DNA of 64,000 nucleotides from Apricaphanius iberus. Taxonomy: Eukaryota; Chordata; Actinopteri; Cyprinodontiformes; Aphaniidae. The position numbers and the translations under genes are program-made. Below the pieces are notes generated by a model that saw only the letters and a program-made list of their open reading frames with translations, was not told where the DNA came from and searched no databases. The DNA is taken from NCBI GenBank assembly GCA_028564705.1, contig JAPXFQ010001133.1:5176001-5240000 (forward strand), read 5' to 3'. Shown here one piece after another: positions 44,951 through 57,206 of this stretch; positions within the stretch are counted from its first letter, which is position 1, and the number at the start of each line of letters is the position of its first letter.

Positions 44951-45863
44951 TAATAAATGTTTATATACCCATTCAGAATAACAAATTAAAACTCCTCATG
45001 GCTAATTTTGACCAAAAAAAACGATATTTCCTTTGCTGTCCTTACTTTATATTTGCAAAAAGGTTCTATTTTCTGATTGAACTAATGATTTAAGACACTA
45101 AACCACTCACCTTGAGGCAACAGTGCAAACTATCCTTAAAACATAAATCAACAGTTACCTGCATGTCTGAATTCCTAATGTTCTAATTGGCCAGAAGTAG
45201 CCAAAAATACACTAATTTGAGTCTCATTTATCCCTCATGATTGTTGTTCAAATCTTTCACCTCAGTTTTTCCACCTTAAGTGCTATGATAATATGTGGTC
45301 CAATATTACCAACAAACTTTCTGCTTTCACTTCTCATCACACTGGAAAAGGTTGAGTTGCTCACACTTTCCTTGTGTGGTGCGTGGTCACTTTCTTTCAG
45401 GAACCACACATAAATGTTGAGAGGTCTTAACCTTCTATGCTGACATGCATCCATGCCCTCACTCCGTGATAGGCTGGCACACAGCAACACCTCTTTGGCA
45501 GTGTTTAAGCTGTTTTCATCATGCTGAGATACAGCTTTCCTGTCTCTCTGCAGAGCTGCTCTTGCCATGTGGTGGTCTGGCACATATTGGCCTTTTCTTG
45601 GCAGAGGTTGCATGATTACTTCTTTCCATCGGGGCTTTTGTTTGGCATAGGGATAGAATGAGCTTTATCAACACATCACTGGCCTGATAACCTCTTCTGT
45701 CTGTTACACAGTAGCTCTGACCTTACATTCTGTACCTGGGGCAAATTTCCCCCAAACGTGACATACACAGTTCTAGAATTTCTTAGACAGTCATGGTTTA
45801 AAAGTCCTTACTCCTGTCTTATTCGTTTTCCTTATGAAGTGAAGTAACTCTGAAATAACATTT
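44951..45863. other. Non-coding stretch with one unexplained open frame
   Basis: The minus-strand open frame 45257-45613 (118 codons) has balanced, protein-like composition with few low-complexity runs, but no motif I can name and no visible splice context. It might be a decayed transposon exon or chance. Confidence 0.35.
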
Positions 45864-45865
45864 TA

Positions 45866-45956
<91 letters not shown>

Positions 45957-45960
45957 ATAT
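45864..45960. repeat. Long (AT)n microsatellite
   Basis: Nearly uninterrupted AT repeats over 97 bp, with one ACAT interruption and an ATAATAAT end. Confidence 0.97.
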
Positions 45961-48649
45961 GTAAGCCTCAATATATTTCTATTCCATGCTGTGAACTGGG
46001 CAGCACTTTTTAAATTATCTACGTAATTTATGCATACTTGATAGTAAATGGAGTGTCATCATATAAACCCTACAAATACAAGATAAGCAGACACTTTGTT
46101 ACACAAATCTGCTTTGAACTAATGTATCAAAGTGAATTCCTAGCTCTTCAAACACCAGCTGTGTATTCTTGTACATACCTTTTCCGAATCATATTTTCCC
46201 AATTTGAAAATATACATTTGTATTTGTTTCTTTCAACAATTGACTTGGATATCAATTATAAGGAACTTTCTTTCTTTTTTTTCTCCTCTGTTGTTTTTCT
46301 TCTCTCATATTTTAAATGTAGTTTTAAACATGATATTAAATACATGTAAGTTAAATGTAGATGTAACATTCTAATATTGTACAATTACCTTATTCTTTAT
46401 TATTCTGGATGATGGAAATACATAAAGCCATTCGTTTACTTCTATTGCTCCTGAGCCAAGTTGGTATTTGAATCACTGACCAAGCTTGTGGGTCCAATTC
46501 ATTGCAAATGGCATTTCTTTGGCTGTAAATCAACAGCCCGCTGTATATTTTACATGGGCAATGCCTTTATGTCTCGCTCTCTGAGTAGTAGTGCCCGCTG
46601 TACCAGATGATGCCCTGCAGGTTAGCGGATTTGGCAGCTACTTTTTTGTGATTCACTGTTTTGACGCCGTTTTGTCCCAGGCTGTCTATATGTGTTTTTG
46701 TGCCCATCAGGGTCAACGAGCAAAGAGCTCCTAGTTTCTGCACTCCAATTCCCTTTTGTTTGTTCTGCATGAGTCTTCATTGCTCACGGTTTTATCTCTC
46801 TCTTTTCAGTCTGCTTGTGGTGTCTTCTTTATCTTCTTTGTATCTTATTCTGTCATTCATGGCCCCAGCTTCCGTTTTTCCTTTTCGATTCGTTCTGCAT
46901 CTCGCCAGATTTATCTCTCTTCCCTTTCTTTGTTAATCTGTCCTATGTTTATTCACTCTCACTGAATTTCCTGCTGTCATATTTATATTTTGGCCTTTTG
47001 CGCTATAAGATCTTCTTTTATCTTGACTGTCTATATGGTGGGCTTACAGACAAAAAAAATCCCACAGACACACATGGGGGTGACACACATACTTCATTTA
47101 GAAGCAGATTTCCAAAGACACGTTAATAAAAGAAATTATCTTAAATTTAAAAAGTTTGTGTGAACATAAATTAATTCAATTTGAATTTTGTGTAATCTTC
47201 ACCAATGATTACAAAAGTAAGACCTTAATTCTGCCTCTGGAAGTAAGGCAGTTGTGTTCTTGGTCCGTTTCCAAATAGATTTGGGGTCGATCCAGTCCGA
47301 TACTCAACTCAGCCTCAAATAAAATGTATTTATTAATAAATGAAAAGCTATAAACAGAGTAGAAGGATTTTTTTTAAGATCTTCAAGTCCAAACTACATA
47401 CATCCAGTTTTAGGGTCCTATTATTCACCACCACAAATATTTTCCTGTTTTTATTGTTATAAACTGCATATTTTAAGATTTATCATACTTTGTCTTTCCA
47501 AATTTTTTACCTCTGATCTACCTCTGATCTTTCAAATTTTGGCAGCATGAGTTTAATAGAACATATGAATATTTTTACAGTCCAGAAGAAGAAGGAAAAA
47601 AAGTGCTGTTTTAATTGGCAATACAAATCGTGCCAAAGCAGCTAATCTCTTATAAAATGTGCTAATAAGTTATTTTGGATGTTGTTTGAAATAGTACATT
47701 CTTAACTTCACATTTCTGATTCCAATTCTGTCTTATTCTACATTCATGGTCTGTTCAGATCATTCAGGATCGATGAGTTTCTACCCAAATGAGGGACCAA
47801 CCTTTGGACCCAACATTTATGTATCTTTACATTTTTTTTTTACAAAAAACAGAAGGAAACCCTGAATTTTTCCACATTTTAATGAGACTGTCTCAAAATG
47901 ATGTTATGTTTGTAGATCACCAAAAATGAAGCGGCATATTAAAATTTGAAAGCATTTTTGCGATCAAGAAGATTCAAATGTTTCGACAATGTGAGTGGAG
48001 CTTAGTCCCAAAAAAAAAGGAAAAGGAAAAAAAAAAAACTAATCTTACGCAATCCGCTGTTGTGTGTGGCTCCAATTAGAATATGACTGCTTTTTGGATA
48101 AGTAAATCTATGCAACACATCATTTAATTCCTCTTTCTGTGTTGTAAATCGACAGCCTTCAAAAGCTAAAACCATGGCAACAGCCTCTGCAGTTCTAACT
48201 ATGGGACTGCTTTCACACTTTGACATCACTTTGAAAGCCACACATTGGCAGACTGATACAGCATAGACATTTATGTGAGGATCTGAGTTTCTGCACAAAA
48301 AAGTAGATGGACAGCCCTTTTAAGCCTGTTTAAAGCCTAAATGAGGTTTTTTGGGTCTGAAACATAAAGCCCTGAACATGTATTGCTTACAACATAATGG
48401 TGTCCATGTTGTTGAGTTGACACTCAGTTTCTGCCATTTATATAATGTTGTGAAGTATGGGCAATCATCAAACGTCAACAAAAGAGATTATTTTTTCCTT
48501 TTTCAGATGCATAAAGATACTCCTTAGGATGGGTCCAAAAATATTAAAGATAGAGTACACACATTTATTTTTTTTATTTATCTAATGGATCTGAATCTGA
48601 TTTTAAAAAATGTATATACTTTATTTGCACTTTTTTCCCTTATCCCAAA
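45961..48649. other. Mostly AT-rich non-coding DNA
   Basis: No gene recognised. The minus-strand open frame 48002-48298 contains a protein-like stretch (VRTAEAVAMVLAFEGCRF, then LNDVLHRFTYP) before an A-run at 48009-48040 ends it in poly-Phe. I cannot assign it; it may be a transposon exon. The frames at 46661-47126 are pyrimidine-rich shadows. Confidence 0.35.
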
Positions 48650-48985
48650 GGCGCTCTAATTGATGAAGATTCAGTGACTGTGGAGGCCGTCATAGTACAA
48701 TATGAAGAAATCAAGAAATCAGTCGACATGATTTTGAGCTTTTTGACATAGTCCTGCTTGAAGTAGCCATTACATTATTGTCACACTCTTGTCAGAGAGT
48801 GATGGGCAAAGTCAGCAACATCACTCAAGAAACTGCTATGGTCAAGCATAACTGAACTGCACCCAAAATGTGCCAGGGAAATATTCTTGTCACTATTATA
48901 CCACCACCACATGTTTAAACACTTGATGTAATGGAGAAAGAATTAAAGTTGTCATGTTTTTAACACCACATTCTCGACCATTTTA
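48650..48985 (-). pseudogene. Tc1-like transposase fragment, heavily decayed
   Basis: In plus orientation the stretch matches the antisense of a common fish Tc1-like transposase: GATTCAGTGACTGTGGAGGC, then a degenerate GAAATCAGTCGACATGATT, TGCTTGAAGTAGCCATTACA, CCCAAAATGTGCCAGGGAAA and CACTATTATACCACCACCAC, ending near TTAACACCACATTCTCGACC. These cover the central catalytic region up to near the C-terminal third in relatives. Reading frames are closed by many stops. Identification rests on the remembered DNA consensus rather than on a translated motif, and no terminal repeats are present. Confidence 0.6.
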
Positions 48986-49939
48986 TATTTTAGGTCAATC
49001 AAAGGAAACCGTAATGGTTGATTTGGTTTCAGTAGCATTTATTTCAGTTGATCTGGCCATTTATGTAAAAATTGGTCTTGTCTATTCATGATGCACTTTG
49101 CATGTAGAATGTAGTGTGAAGGGAATATAAATTTAAGATTCAATGAACACAACAATACAGCCTATATTGCTAAGATTTCAGATTTAAAATTTTCTTACAC
49201 GAATTGATGAAGTTAGAAATAAAAAGTTACTCCCACACCAATAGTAACTGCAATAACAGCCCAGATCAACTGAAATGTCTGAAAGTTGTGAACATGTAAA
49301 AACAAATAAAAAAAGAGTGAACAGGTGCATAATGTGAAAACCCTACAATTACTGTCTCTGAGTATTACCTTTATGGATATAAGTAAGCAGGTGTTTCGTA
49401 GGTTCACATATGCTTACCCATACATGACACCTCATTCTCCATCTTGCCCATTAGAGACATTTTGTATACCTACACACATGTAGGCAGAAATGCACACAAA
49501 TACACATGCGCTATGAGTCATTTGAATACACCTGCCTAATGTGTTTGCATTTCATTCCACGCAGTGACCATTTAAAAATGTAAGTTCTCTTTCTGATTGT
49601 TGAACTGGTCACCCAAATAAAGTGCTGACCTACATACCTGACTCCTAGGTTTGTTGTGTTGTATATGTTTAACACACACATTTATAGGTAAATCTTCCGT
49701 CATCCTTGCACTCTTTTATTTTTGAACAAAGTAGTTTTCCATTAAAGAGCTCATATTGTTAAACAAATTACAGCTTTTTGCATTTTGTTGAACCAAAAGA
49801 AATACATAAATTGAATTTAATGTCATATTAAAAAACGAAACATCTCAAATCTCACTTTAACTATTTACTTTTGTTCTTGTTTTTCTTTTGTTCTTATAAC
49901 ATGTTGTTAAAAAAACTTGGAGGTTTGATATTAGTGAGA
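48986..49939. other. AT-rich non-coding stretch
   Basis: No feature recognised. Confidence 0.5.
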
Positions 49940-50104
49940 TTATTATCCCAGTCTGCTGGGATTCCTTAAATATAAGACTTTAAACTGATTGGAATGTTTG
50001 TACAATTGATTGAAATTACTTTACTTGTAAAGTACCTTGAGATGAAATCTGTTGTGAATTGCCGCTATATAAATGAACTGAATTGAACTGAACTGAACTG
50101 AATT
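49940..50104 (+). mobile_element. LINE 3' tail with (GAACT)n end
   Basis: AAAGTACCTTGAGATGAAAT, CTGTTGTGAATTGCCGCTAT and ATAAATGAACTGAATTGAAC form the usual 3' terminus of a teleost LINE, ending in a short GAACT tandem (50074-50104). The same terminus occurs inverted at 27081-27135. Confidence 0.65.
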
Positions 50105-52188
50105 TTAATATTACAGGAATGCATTTTCATTCTTGGGACATAGTCAGGTTTGGCTGAACTCTTCTCTCAGCTTTCTACACCTTTAATTTTTGAATTCATC
50201 AGAAATCCCAGATACTTTTTTTAAACTGAGGATTTACACTTATCTAAGTTTTCCGTTGAAGCATCTCTGTCATCTCTGTAACACCCATAGAAATCCATAA
50301 AAATAAGCTAAATTATAATTCCATAAAATTAATGTTGATGAGATGAAGGGTTAGATTTTATAATGTCACAGTAAGGAAATAATAAACTAATGACCTGGTT
50401 TTCACTTCTTTACGTATGATCAAAGTCATTATATTGCTGTAGCTTTATCACCTTTTTGTCTTGCAAGTCAGTTAAAAATCTGCAAAAAATATTCATAATA
50501 GAATGCAATAAAATTCACCACATTATAAACAGTGAAAATTGTATAGTCATGTAACCTGTTAAAGTTAATTAGACCTTTTATTTCTCAATTCAGGTTACAC
50601 TCCTCTGGAAATGTGAACTGTATAGTTTGATATATCACAAGAAGCTCTAAGTAATCACTTCCGCACATTTGTATAGATGCTTGAGTTGTGAACTTCCTTG
50701 TAGCTTACATTATGAACTCTGATTTTAATAAAATATTGTTTCCTGCCTCACTTTTTTAACTGAAAAGTGTTTTATTCTCCTGAAGGGATTTGGATACCTA
50801 CAGGTATTATTTGGCTTATTTAAACAAATAGCTAGCAAGCTAATCAACTCCCTGGTAATGATAAACATATTCTTTAAAACAACCATTAAACACCCATATA
50901 TTTCTTTCCGAATATGCCATGTTTCTAAAATAATATGGTTCACTATTAGTCAGTTTATATATATATATATATATATAGTGATTTTCATACACACTGAGAG
51001 CAACGCAAATAACTTTCAGTCCATTAAAAAGTAGGGAAAGACACATGCAATAAATTGGAAATTAGAAATAAATAATAAAAAAAAAAAATAACAGAACAGA
51101 AAGGCATGTTTGTTTTTTAAAACTCAACAGTGGATGATATCATAATTATAGTGGTTATGCTATGACCCGGTGTCTTAAGCATGATTTAATAGAAACTAAA
51201 GGTTGTTTTAAAACTCCCAGTCACCTCCCAGGCTGCTCTCTGCTCCAATCAACTAAATCAATCATTCAGTTAAATTTGATCTTTACAGGAAAAATTGAGT
51301 ATAAAATAATATTTTAATCAAAATTCAATGGATAACAGTTTCTTCAGATCCCAGATTCTCAGTAGGTTTGTTCAGGAGCATAATGTTGGCTCATTTTGCT
51401 TGATTTCACAATTTTCTCTCATTATCTAGATGTCACTTTCTAAATTCCTTCTTCCAGTAATTAGCTTGCCTGATAGCAGGACTAAGTAGCACTTTAACAG
51501 GCGTTTTTGATGATTAATACAAAGCAAAACAACTCAAGATCAAATCATTCTCTGTCATGTTATTCAGTCTATTCTGTCCTTTTTATTTATCACTTTTGTT
51601 TTGAATAATATAAGATTAAACAGGTCAGTCATTGTTATTTTCCAGAAGCAAATTACATCTTGGACATAAAACATTTAACCCATTAAAAGGCTCATAGAAT
51701 CATTGTATAATTATTATTCTGGGGGGAAAAAAACAATAACTTTTCTATATTTTAAAGTCTATCAAAAAAAAAACAATCAAATAGCTCATTAGGCTGCCAA
51801 GCTTAGGTCACTTGTCTCTCCCCTCCGTCCAACTCCTATGGAAAGGACTTATCATATAATTTTGGATTTTTTTGACTAAACAGATCTCCTATTGCCAGAT
51901 GGGCTGCACTTAAACAGTTGTGGTAGTCATCTGCTATTCTGAAATGTATAATGTGAAATGTACAACAAAGACTAAATTACATTAAATACTATCATTGCTG
52001 AGAGAATCCACCATCTGACTGTTCTGACAATTTCTGGTCCTGGTCATCTCACACCCCAGTCATGATAGATTTAGTTCTGATTTAAGCTTAACTGCTTGTT
52101 TCACAGGACTTCATGTAATCCATCTCACTTTTGTTATTATTTAAAAGTGTATTCTTACAGGAGGAAATTTGTGTAAATTAAAAGAACT
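50105..52188. other. AT-rich non-coding stretch
   Basis: No gene recognised. A short (TA)n array lies at 50956-50978 and an A-run near 51070. Confidence 0.5.
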
Positions 52189-52290
52189 AGCGGTGTCCCG
52201 ATCAGCATTTTGGGCCTCCGATCCTGAACCGATCTTTTAACTCCAAATCCAATCCGATTTCAAATCGTGATCTGATGTTTTGCCTTTAGT
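52189..52290 (+). mobile_element. Possible hAT-like left end
   Basis: TAGCGGTGTCCCGATCAG with GGGCCTCCGATCC and AACCGATC following resembles a hAT end with repeated CCGATC motifs. No right end was seen. Confidence 0.4.
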
Positions 52291-53189
52291 ATTAAAAAAA
52301 TATATATTATTTCAAAATAACTTAAATATTATAAAAATAAAAAACTAATTAAATATCAGATCATTCTAGAGCTTGTGCAGTGACATTACATTACATCCCT
52401 GTCAGGTATTATTAAATAGCTATTATGTTATTATATATTTGCAGACTTTTTACATTCTGTAAACCCAGACTAAGGTCTTTTATATATGTTTTTTTTTTTT
52501 TCTGAGTTTTATCTCATTTTAGTTTTCATTCCTATTGAGAGACAGTGAATGAGGCTCAGAGCTGGAGCAAAAAAAGGGAAAGACTGAATAACATTCCCTC
52601 TTTTTATGGAGTCACCAGGATCGTTCCTGGGGTTTTCATATCTTTGGATAGACTTTGTGTTTGTGCATGTCTGTGTATGTCTGTGCCACATTTGCGTTCT
52701 TCCCGGGGTATTTAATCCTTTGTTTTATACCAGCAGGGTATCTTTAGTGAAAGGCTCCTGTGTATCCATAAATCTTTTGATTTTTTTCTTTTCTTTCAAA
52801 AGCCAAAGCCAGCAGGAAATACTTGTAATGAAATTTAATAAATGTGAACAATATCTTTTTGTAAGATTTAAACTACCAGAAATGACAGTTATAACTGAAG
52901 ATGTAGTTTAAATACAATTATTTGAGTATTATTTAAGTTGAATAAACAATTATTTGTGGATTTTTTGTTTAGTTTTAGAGGTGCTATTTTTATTTTTGTG
53001 TACATTTAGTTGATTTGATTGCATTTGTACTCTCTTTCAGTTCACCTGTTTAATACAGTATATTGTCTTGTTCAGAAAGAACATCTTCCATTTTCACAGT
53101 TTTTAGTATTCTGCCTTGTTGTCTGTTTATCAAACCTAGGCATATGCTCTAAATAATACTCATCTGTTGCCACAGGACTACCTTTCAGG
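52291..53189. other. AT-rich non-coding stretch
   Basis: No feature recognised. Confidence 0.5.
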
Positions 53190-53478
53190 AGTTATGAGTT
53201 CATAAATCGGACGGTTGCCGGTTCACGCCCCACTGTCTCTGTCTTTGTGTCCTTGGGCAAGACACTTCACCCATTGCCTACTGCTGGTGGTCAAAGGTCC
53301 CATTGACACCAGTGTCTAGCCTCGCCTCTGTCAGTGCGCCCTAGGGCAGCTGTGGCTACAATGTACTGTAGCTTGCCATCATCTGTGCATGAAGGAGTGA
53401 ATGACTGAATGTTGTGTGAAACACTTTGGGGTCTGTAGGGACTAAGTAAAGCACTATACAAGTACAAGCCATTTACAG
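53190..53478 (+). mobile_element. tRNA-derived SINE, 5'-truncated (plus)
   Basis: The remaining head has a box B-like GGTTGCCGGTTCACGCC. It is followed by the core TGTCCTTGGGCAAGACACTT, similar to the core found in MIR/Deu-type SINEs, then a GC-rich body and the tail GTAAAGCACTATACAAGTAC, CAAGCCATTTACA. Box A is missing. This layout matches a widespread teleost SINE. Confidence 0.72.
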
Positions 53479-54980
53479 TTTTTTACTATTTCTAATATCC
53501 ACTTCATCAGGTTTTATTGCAGACTTCTAAAGTACTTGACTGTTCGTGTTTACTATTAATTTTTTAGTCCTAAACTAATATGAATTGTATTCTTTTTCAT
53601 TATACGTTTAGTTGTGTGTGCAGTTTACATCTAGCTACCACTAGTGCATTCTGCCTTGCATTACATTTTCACATAATTGTCCATATTAATTCTCTAAAAC
53701 AGTGTGTTGAATGATGTTAAATTTCAAGCCTGTACAGTACTTGAACAAGTTGTGGGAGAACAGTAATTAGACCAAATGGTTGGTGATTTGGATGGCTGGA
53801 GCTTAAATGTGAAAGCATGGAGTCATCAGTCCAGTGCACTTGCTACAATTTTACAGTAAAATATGGTTAGTAAATCTGATTAAAGAAATAGCTATGTAAT
53901 TTCTACAAAGTAGTAAAAATCAATGAGGCAGTCAGTTCCTGCTTATATACCGTTATGAGAATGAAAATGCTTCAGCTTTATCTGAGTTGCAGTCTTTCCC
54001 TGTTGTAGAGCCCCTTTGTGACCAAGGAATGTTTCTTTTTTTGTTCTTCTTTCACTGACAATAATTCTGTTTAAAAAGCAGTATTATTAACCCCAGTTAC
54101 AAAAAACGTCTGCTGGCATCTGCCTCAGTGCTTCGTACTGTTGCTAAACATTTGTGCCATTTGATTATAACCATTTTTTTAGTAATCTGGACTGTGTTTG
54201 CTTATGAAAACTGGAATGTTCTATATTGAACAGAGGCCTTCATTCTGATGCCATAATACTTTTAATTTCCATTTCTTTTCATTAGAAGTATCTCAGAAAT
54301 AAAAAAGCACAAAAAACTATCAATGCAGATTTTGGATTCTTAATATTTCCTAAAATATTGCTAAAGCTTTCTCTCACTTTTGACAGCTCAATAATGTGTA
54401 TCCTCTAATTATAAGGAGGCAATTCATTCAGTGTACATTAATAAGCTAGTCTTTCATATTTATCATTGAGATCAAAATCTGCTTTATTTTTTTTAATGGA
54501 AAAGAGGTCTTGGGTATTCTCTTTACCTTATGAAAGTCAAGACACCTGATCTACTTTCTAACATTAACTAGTGTTTATATATGCAAGTACTTGAAGAGAA
54601 AGATACAAAGTTCTGAATATTTTTTGAATATGTTTCACAACTGAAACAAACCATCAAATCCTCTGTTGATTATTTTCTTTACCAAAAACTCAAGCATTAT
54701 TTGAAAAAAACAACATTCAAAATCACAGATTGAAGATGTTAGAGATGACACAATTCATGTTTTTGTTATGGCTTTATAGAATATTGAATCCTATAGAAAA
54801 GTATATTAATCAATTCCTCAAATATATCAAGATTTGAGTTAAAAACAAGTAGAGTTCAGAATATCCTAACAGCTCATGTAAATTGGGTCTGTGATGGGTT
54901 ACAACTGGTTTACCAAAGTTCATCCCATACTTCAAATTCATAAATTGAATCAACAAACGGAGACCAAGCAAAGGTCAAAT
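53479..54980. other. AT-rich non-coding stretch
   Basis: No feature recognised in 1.5 kb. Confidence 0.5.
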
Positions 54981-55098
54981 ATCCATCCATTATCTATACC
55001 ATTTATTCTTTGCAAGGTCGCCAGTCCATCTTAGGGCCACATTGAGAAAAAAACACTCATACCCAGCAGCAATTTAGAAATAGCAATTAACATAAAAG
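54981..55098 (-). mobile_element. Teleost non-LTR retroposon, left half of a split copy
   Basis: Starts ATCCATCCATTATCTATACC, keeps GGTCGCCAGTCCATCTTAGG and ends at GTCTTTGGA, where a hAT-like element is inserted. The copy resumes at 57077. It is more diverged than the copy at 32624. Confidence 0.75.
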
Positions 55099-55892
55099 TC
55101 TTTGGACCTGATTTATCAAAACGTTGCACTTGTTAAAATGTGTGCAAACCTCACAAAGGGTGCAAAAAACTTGCATTTAGCGCTTTTGCCCTTGATAAAA
55201 GTGCTGAAATCCATTGTCCTTCCTCTTCAGACTTTCATCCCTATGAGCGGTGGTTTTGCCCCAAAACTACAAAGAAGAGATTCCATTCTCAACACGTGTT
55301 CTGACCCCTTTACCTTGCGCAAACAACTTCTCCTGTCTTTGAGGCTGGCCTTCAAAGTTTTACCTCTTCGTTCATTCAAGTTTTTCCCTCTTCCGCACGG
55401 CGGATGAGTGGGACGTTTGCCTTTTTTCCCTTTTTCTCTCACGTTTTTCCGTCGCAATCAAGGACGCGGTGCCTTTCTCCTGCATCTGGAACTTCTATGA
55501 AGTAAGAAAGTTCAATTTTATGTCTCAACCTGGATGGAGTTATTCAGGATTCCTGTATTTTGATGCATGGAATGTTCTCAATTCTAATGAGCACTCTTGA
55601 AGTTTCTGTGCTGTGCTTGTTTGTATTTACGGGTAAAATGTGAGCTTAAGTGTTGTGTAAGTTTCATGTCTGTAGTATCTTTCTTCCTTTAGTAATAAGC
55701 AAAGTTATCTGATTGTAGGAAATCCCTTTGGTTTTTCATGTACCGTAGTGAGTGTTTAACGACACAGACGTGTCTGCGCATAGACGGAGTGTTTCAAAGA
55801 AGCGCGCGGTGCTGAGAGTAAACTTGCAAAATACTTAATTGTCAAGTGTTTCTGAACCAGACCATTTGCTAACAAAGTTGCCTCATTTTTAA

Positions 55893-56145
55893 TAGGGATG
55901 CACCGATCCGGGTTTTTCAGTCCCGATACTGATACCGATGGCTGGATTTTGTGTATCTGTCGATACCCGATACCCATCCGATACTATTTGTGACAGTGTG
56001 GAGGTCCTGTCACTATGGCTCCGACAGACCATGTACCCTGGCTGTTTGGCCACAGGGATTAAAGGCACCAGACTTTAAAAACTAAACATAACTGAGACAA
56101 AATAACAGATGTAAAAATAAATTAACAATTATCGGTGCAACCCTA
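55893..56145. mobile_element. hAT-type MITE nested in the larger element
   Basis: Left end TAGGGATGCACCGATCCGG; right end, on the minus strand, TAGGGTTGCACCGATAATT. The flanks are ATTTTTAA (55885-55892) and ATTTTAAG (56146-56153), an 8-bp duplication with one length change in the T-run. Several CCGATAC motifs lie near the left end. Length is 253 bp with no coding content. Confidence 0.82.
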
Positions 56146-56289
56146 ATTTTAAGGACCACAAGGTCTTTCTTTGTTCAAGAAAGCCACGCGGCGCCTTGCC
56201 TGCAATAAAACAAGTTAATTACCATACATCTGGTTTTTGTATACCTAAAACATTCAGGCCGATCCAGAGCTAAATTTAAATTTTAAAAC

Positions 56290-56690
56290 TTTTTTTAAAA
56301 GAGTACATGCCCTTTACTTCTCAAGATTTTTTAGATAACTTATTTCATTTCGTCTCTGTATACAGCAGATTTTCGTTGGAAGTTTGTGTTAGTATGTTTT
56401 ACCTTTAATTTAGCTTTACAAGCATATCTAGGACAATTTGTGTGTATCTGATCAAAGTAAATAAACTCTCTATAAACTGATTCTGATTGACCTCTTAGAA
56501 TTTCCTTTTTCTTTTAACGAATATAAGCAAGTTGTACTGCCACTTTACACTGAATAGAGGCCTTGATAAATTATGGTACATTTCAAAAACATTAGAATAT
56601 GGACATCTTAGAACTAAGTGAGCAGCGATGTTCTGGACAAGCTACAGTTTTAACAAGTCTCACTCTGGAATATGATACTTGAATGTAGCA
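56290..56690 (-). pseudogene. LINE reverse-transcriptase C-terminal fragment, copy B
   Basis: Aligns with copy A (24395-24820) in the same orientation, sharing for example GAATATGGAC, ACAAGCATATCTAG and AACAAGTCTCACTCTG-like blocks. Minus-strand translation near 56580-56420 gives AVQLAYIR, then KEILRGQSESVYREFIYFDQ and IHTNCPRYAC, matching the YNLLIF and YSDQxHTRCTRYA region of fish LINEs. Stops and frame changes are frequent. It lies inside the hAT-like element at 55107-57068, so it either jumped into it or was captured by it. Confidence 0.6.
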
Positions 56691-57076
56691 GAGCATGTAC
56701 AGCGCATGCATTAATATTATTAATAACAAACAAGAAAGTACATTCACAGACATACTAGCCTAATTGCAATTAACTCTCTAACAGCCATAGCCTTGACAGC
56801 TCTGTCATTTCATTAACTTTTTTTTTTTCAAGAAAGAATCCACTACACCCATTCCTCATCTATCTGGCTGTGGTACAGTGCGTGAGGCAGAAAGGTTGGC
56901 ACGCACAGCAGCAAACACAAAGTCCTCACTTGAATGCTGCTCCTTGCGCCTGTTTTGATTTACACACAATCTTAGCAGTTCAACAACAAGTCAGGAACAA
57001 GCTCTTTGTGCAAATTTTTACGGTGCATACAACTTTGCGCTCTTTATTTGTAATATTGATAATTCAGGTCCTTGGT

Positions 57077-57206
57077 GTTTTTTGAATGTGGGAGGAAGCC
57101 AGACTACCTTGAGGGAACCCACACATGCAAAGGGAGAACAGGCAAACTCCATGCAGAAAGACCCCACAAGGCCACAATGCTACCAACTGCACCACAGTGC
57201 AGCTCA
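57077..57206 (-). mobile_element. Teleost non-LTR retroposon, right half of the split copy
   Basis: Resumes the copy broken at 55098 with TGAATGTGGGAGGAAGCC, GAGGGAACCCACACATGCAA and GGCAAACTCCATGCAGAAAG, ending near ACCACAGTGCAGC, the start of the element. Together the halves make one near-complete minus-strand copy. Confidence 0.75.

Larger units (their letters stand above)
55107..57068. mobile_element. hAT-like DNA element inserted into the retroposon
   Basis: The left end CCTGATTTATCAAAACG and the right end, on the minus strand, CCTGAATTATCAATATT are inverted repeats. The flanking 8-mers TCTTTGGA (55099-55106) and TCCTTGGT (57069-57076) match at six positions, and they sit at the exact break in the host retroposon. 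The subterminal regions share GTGCAAA and GCGCAAA-like motifs. No transposase is recognised in the 1.96-kb interior, which instead contains a MITE (55893-56145) and a LINE fragment (56290-56690). The open frames 55102-55407 and 55227-55457 have no domain. Confidence 0.75.
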
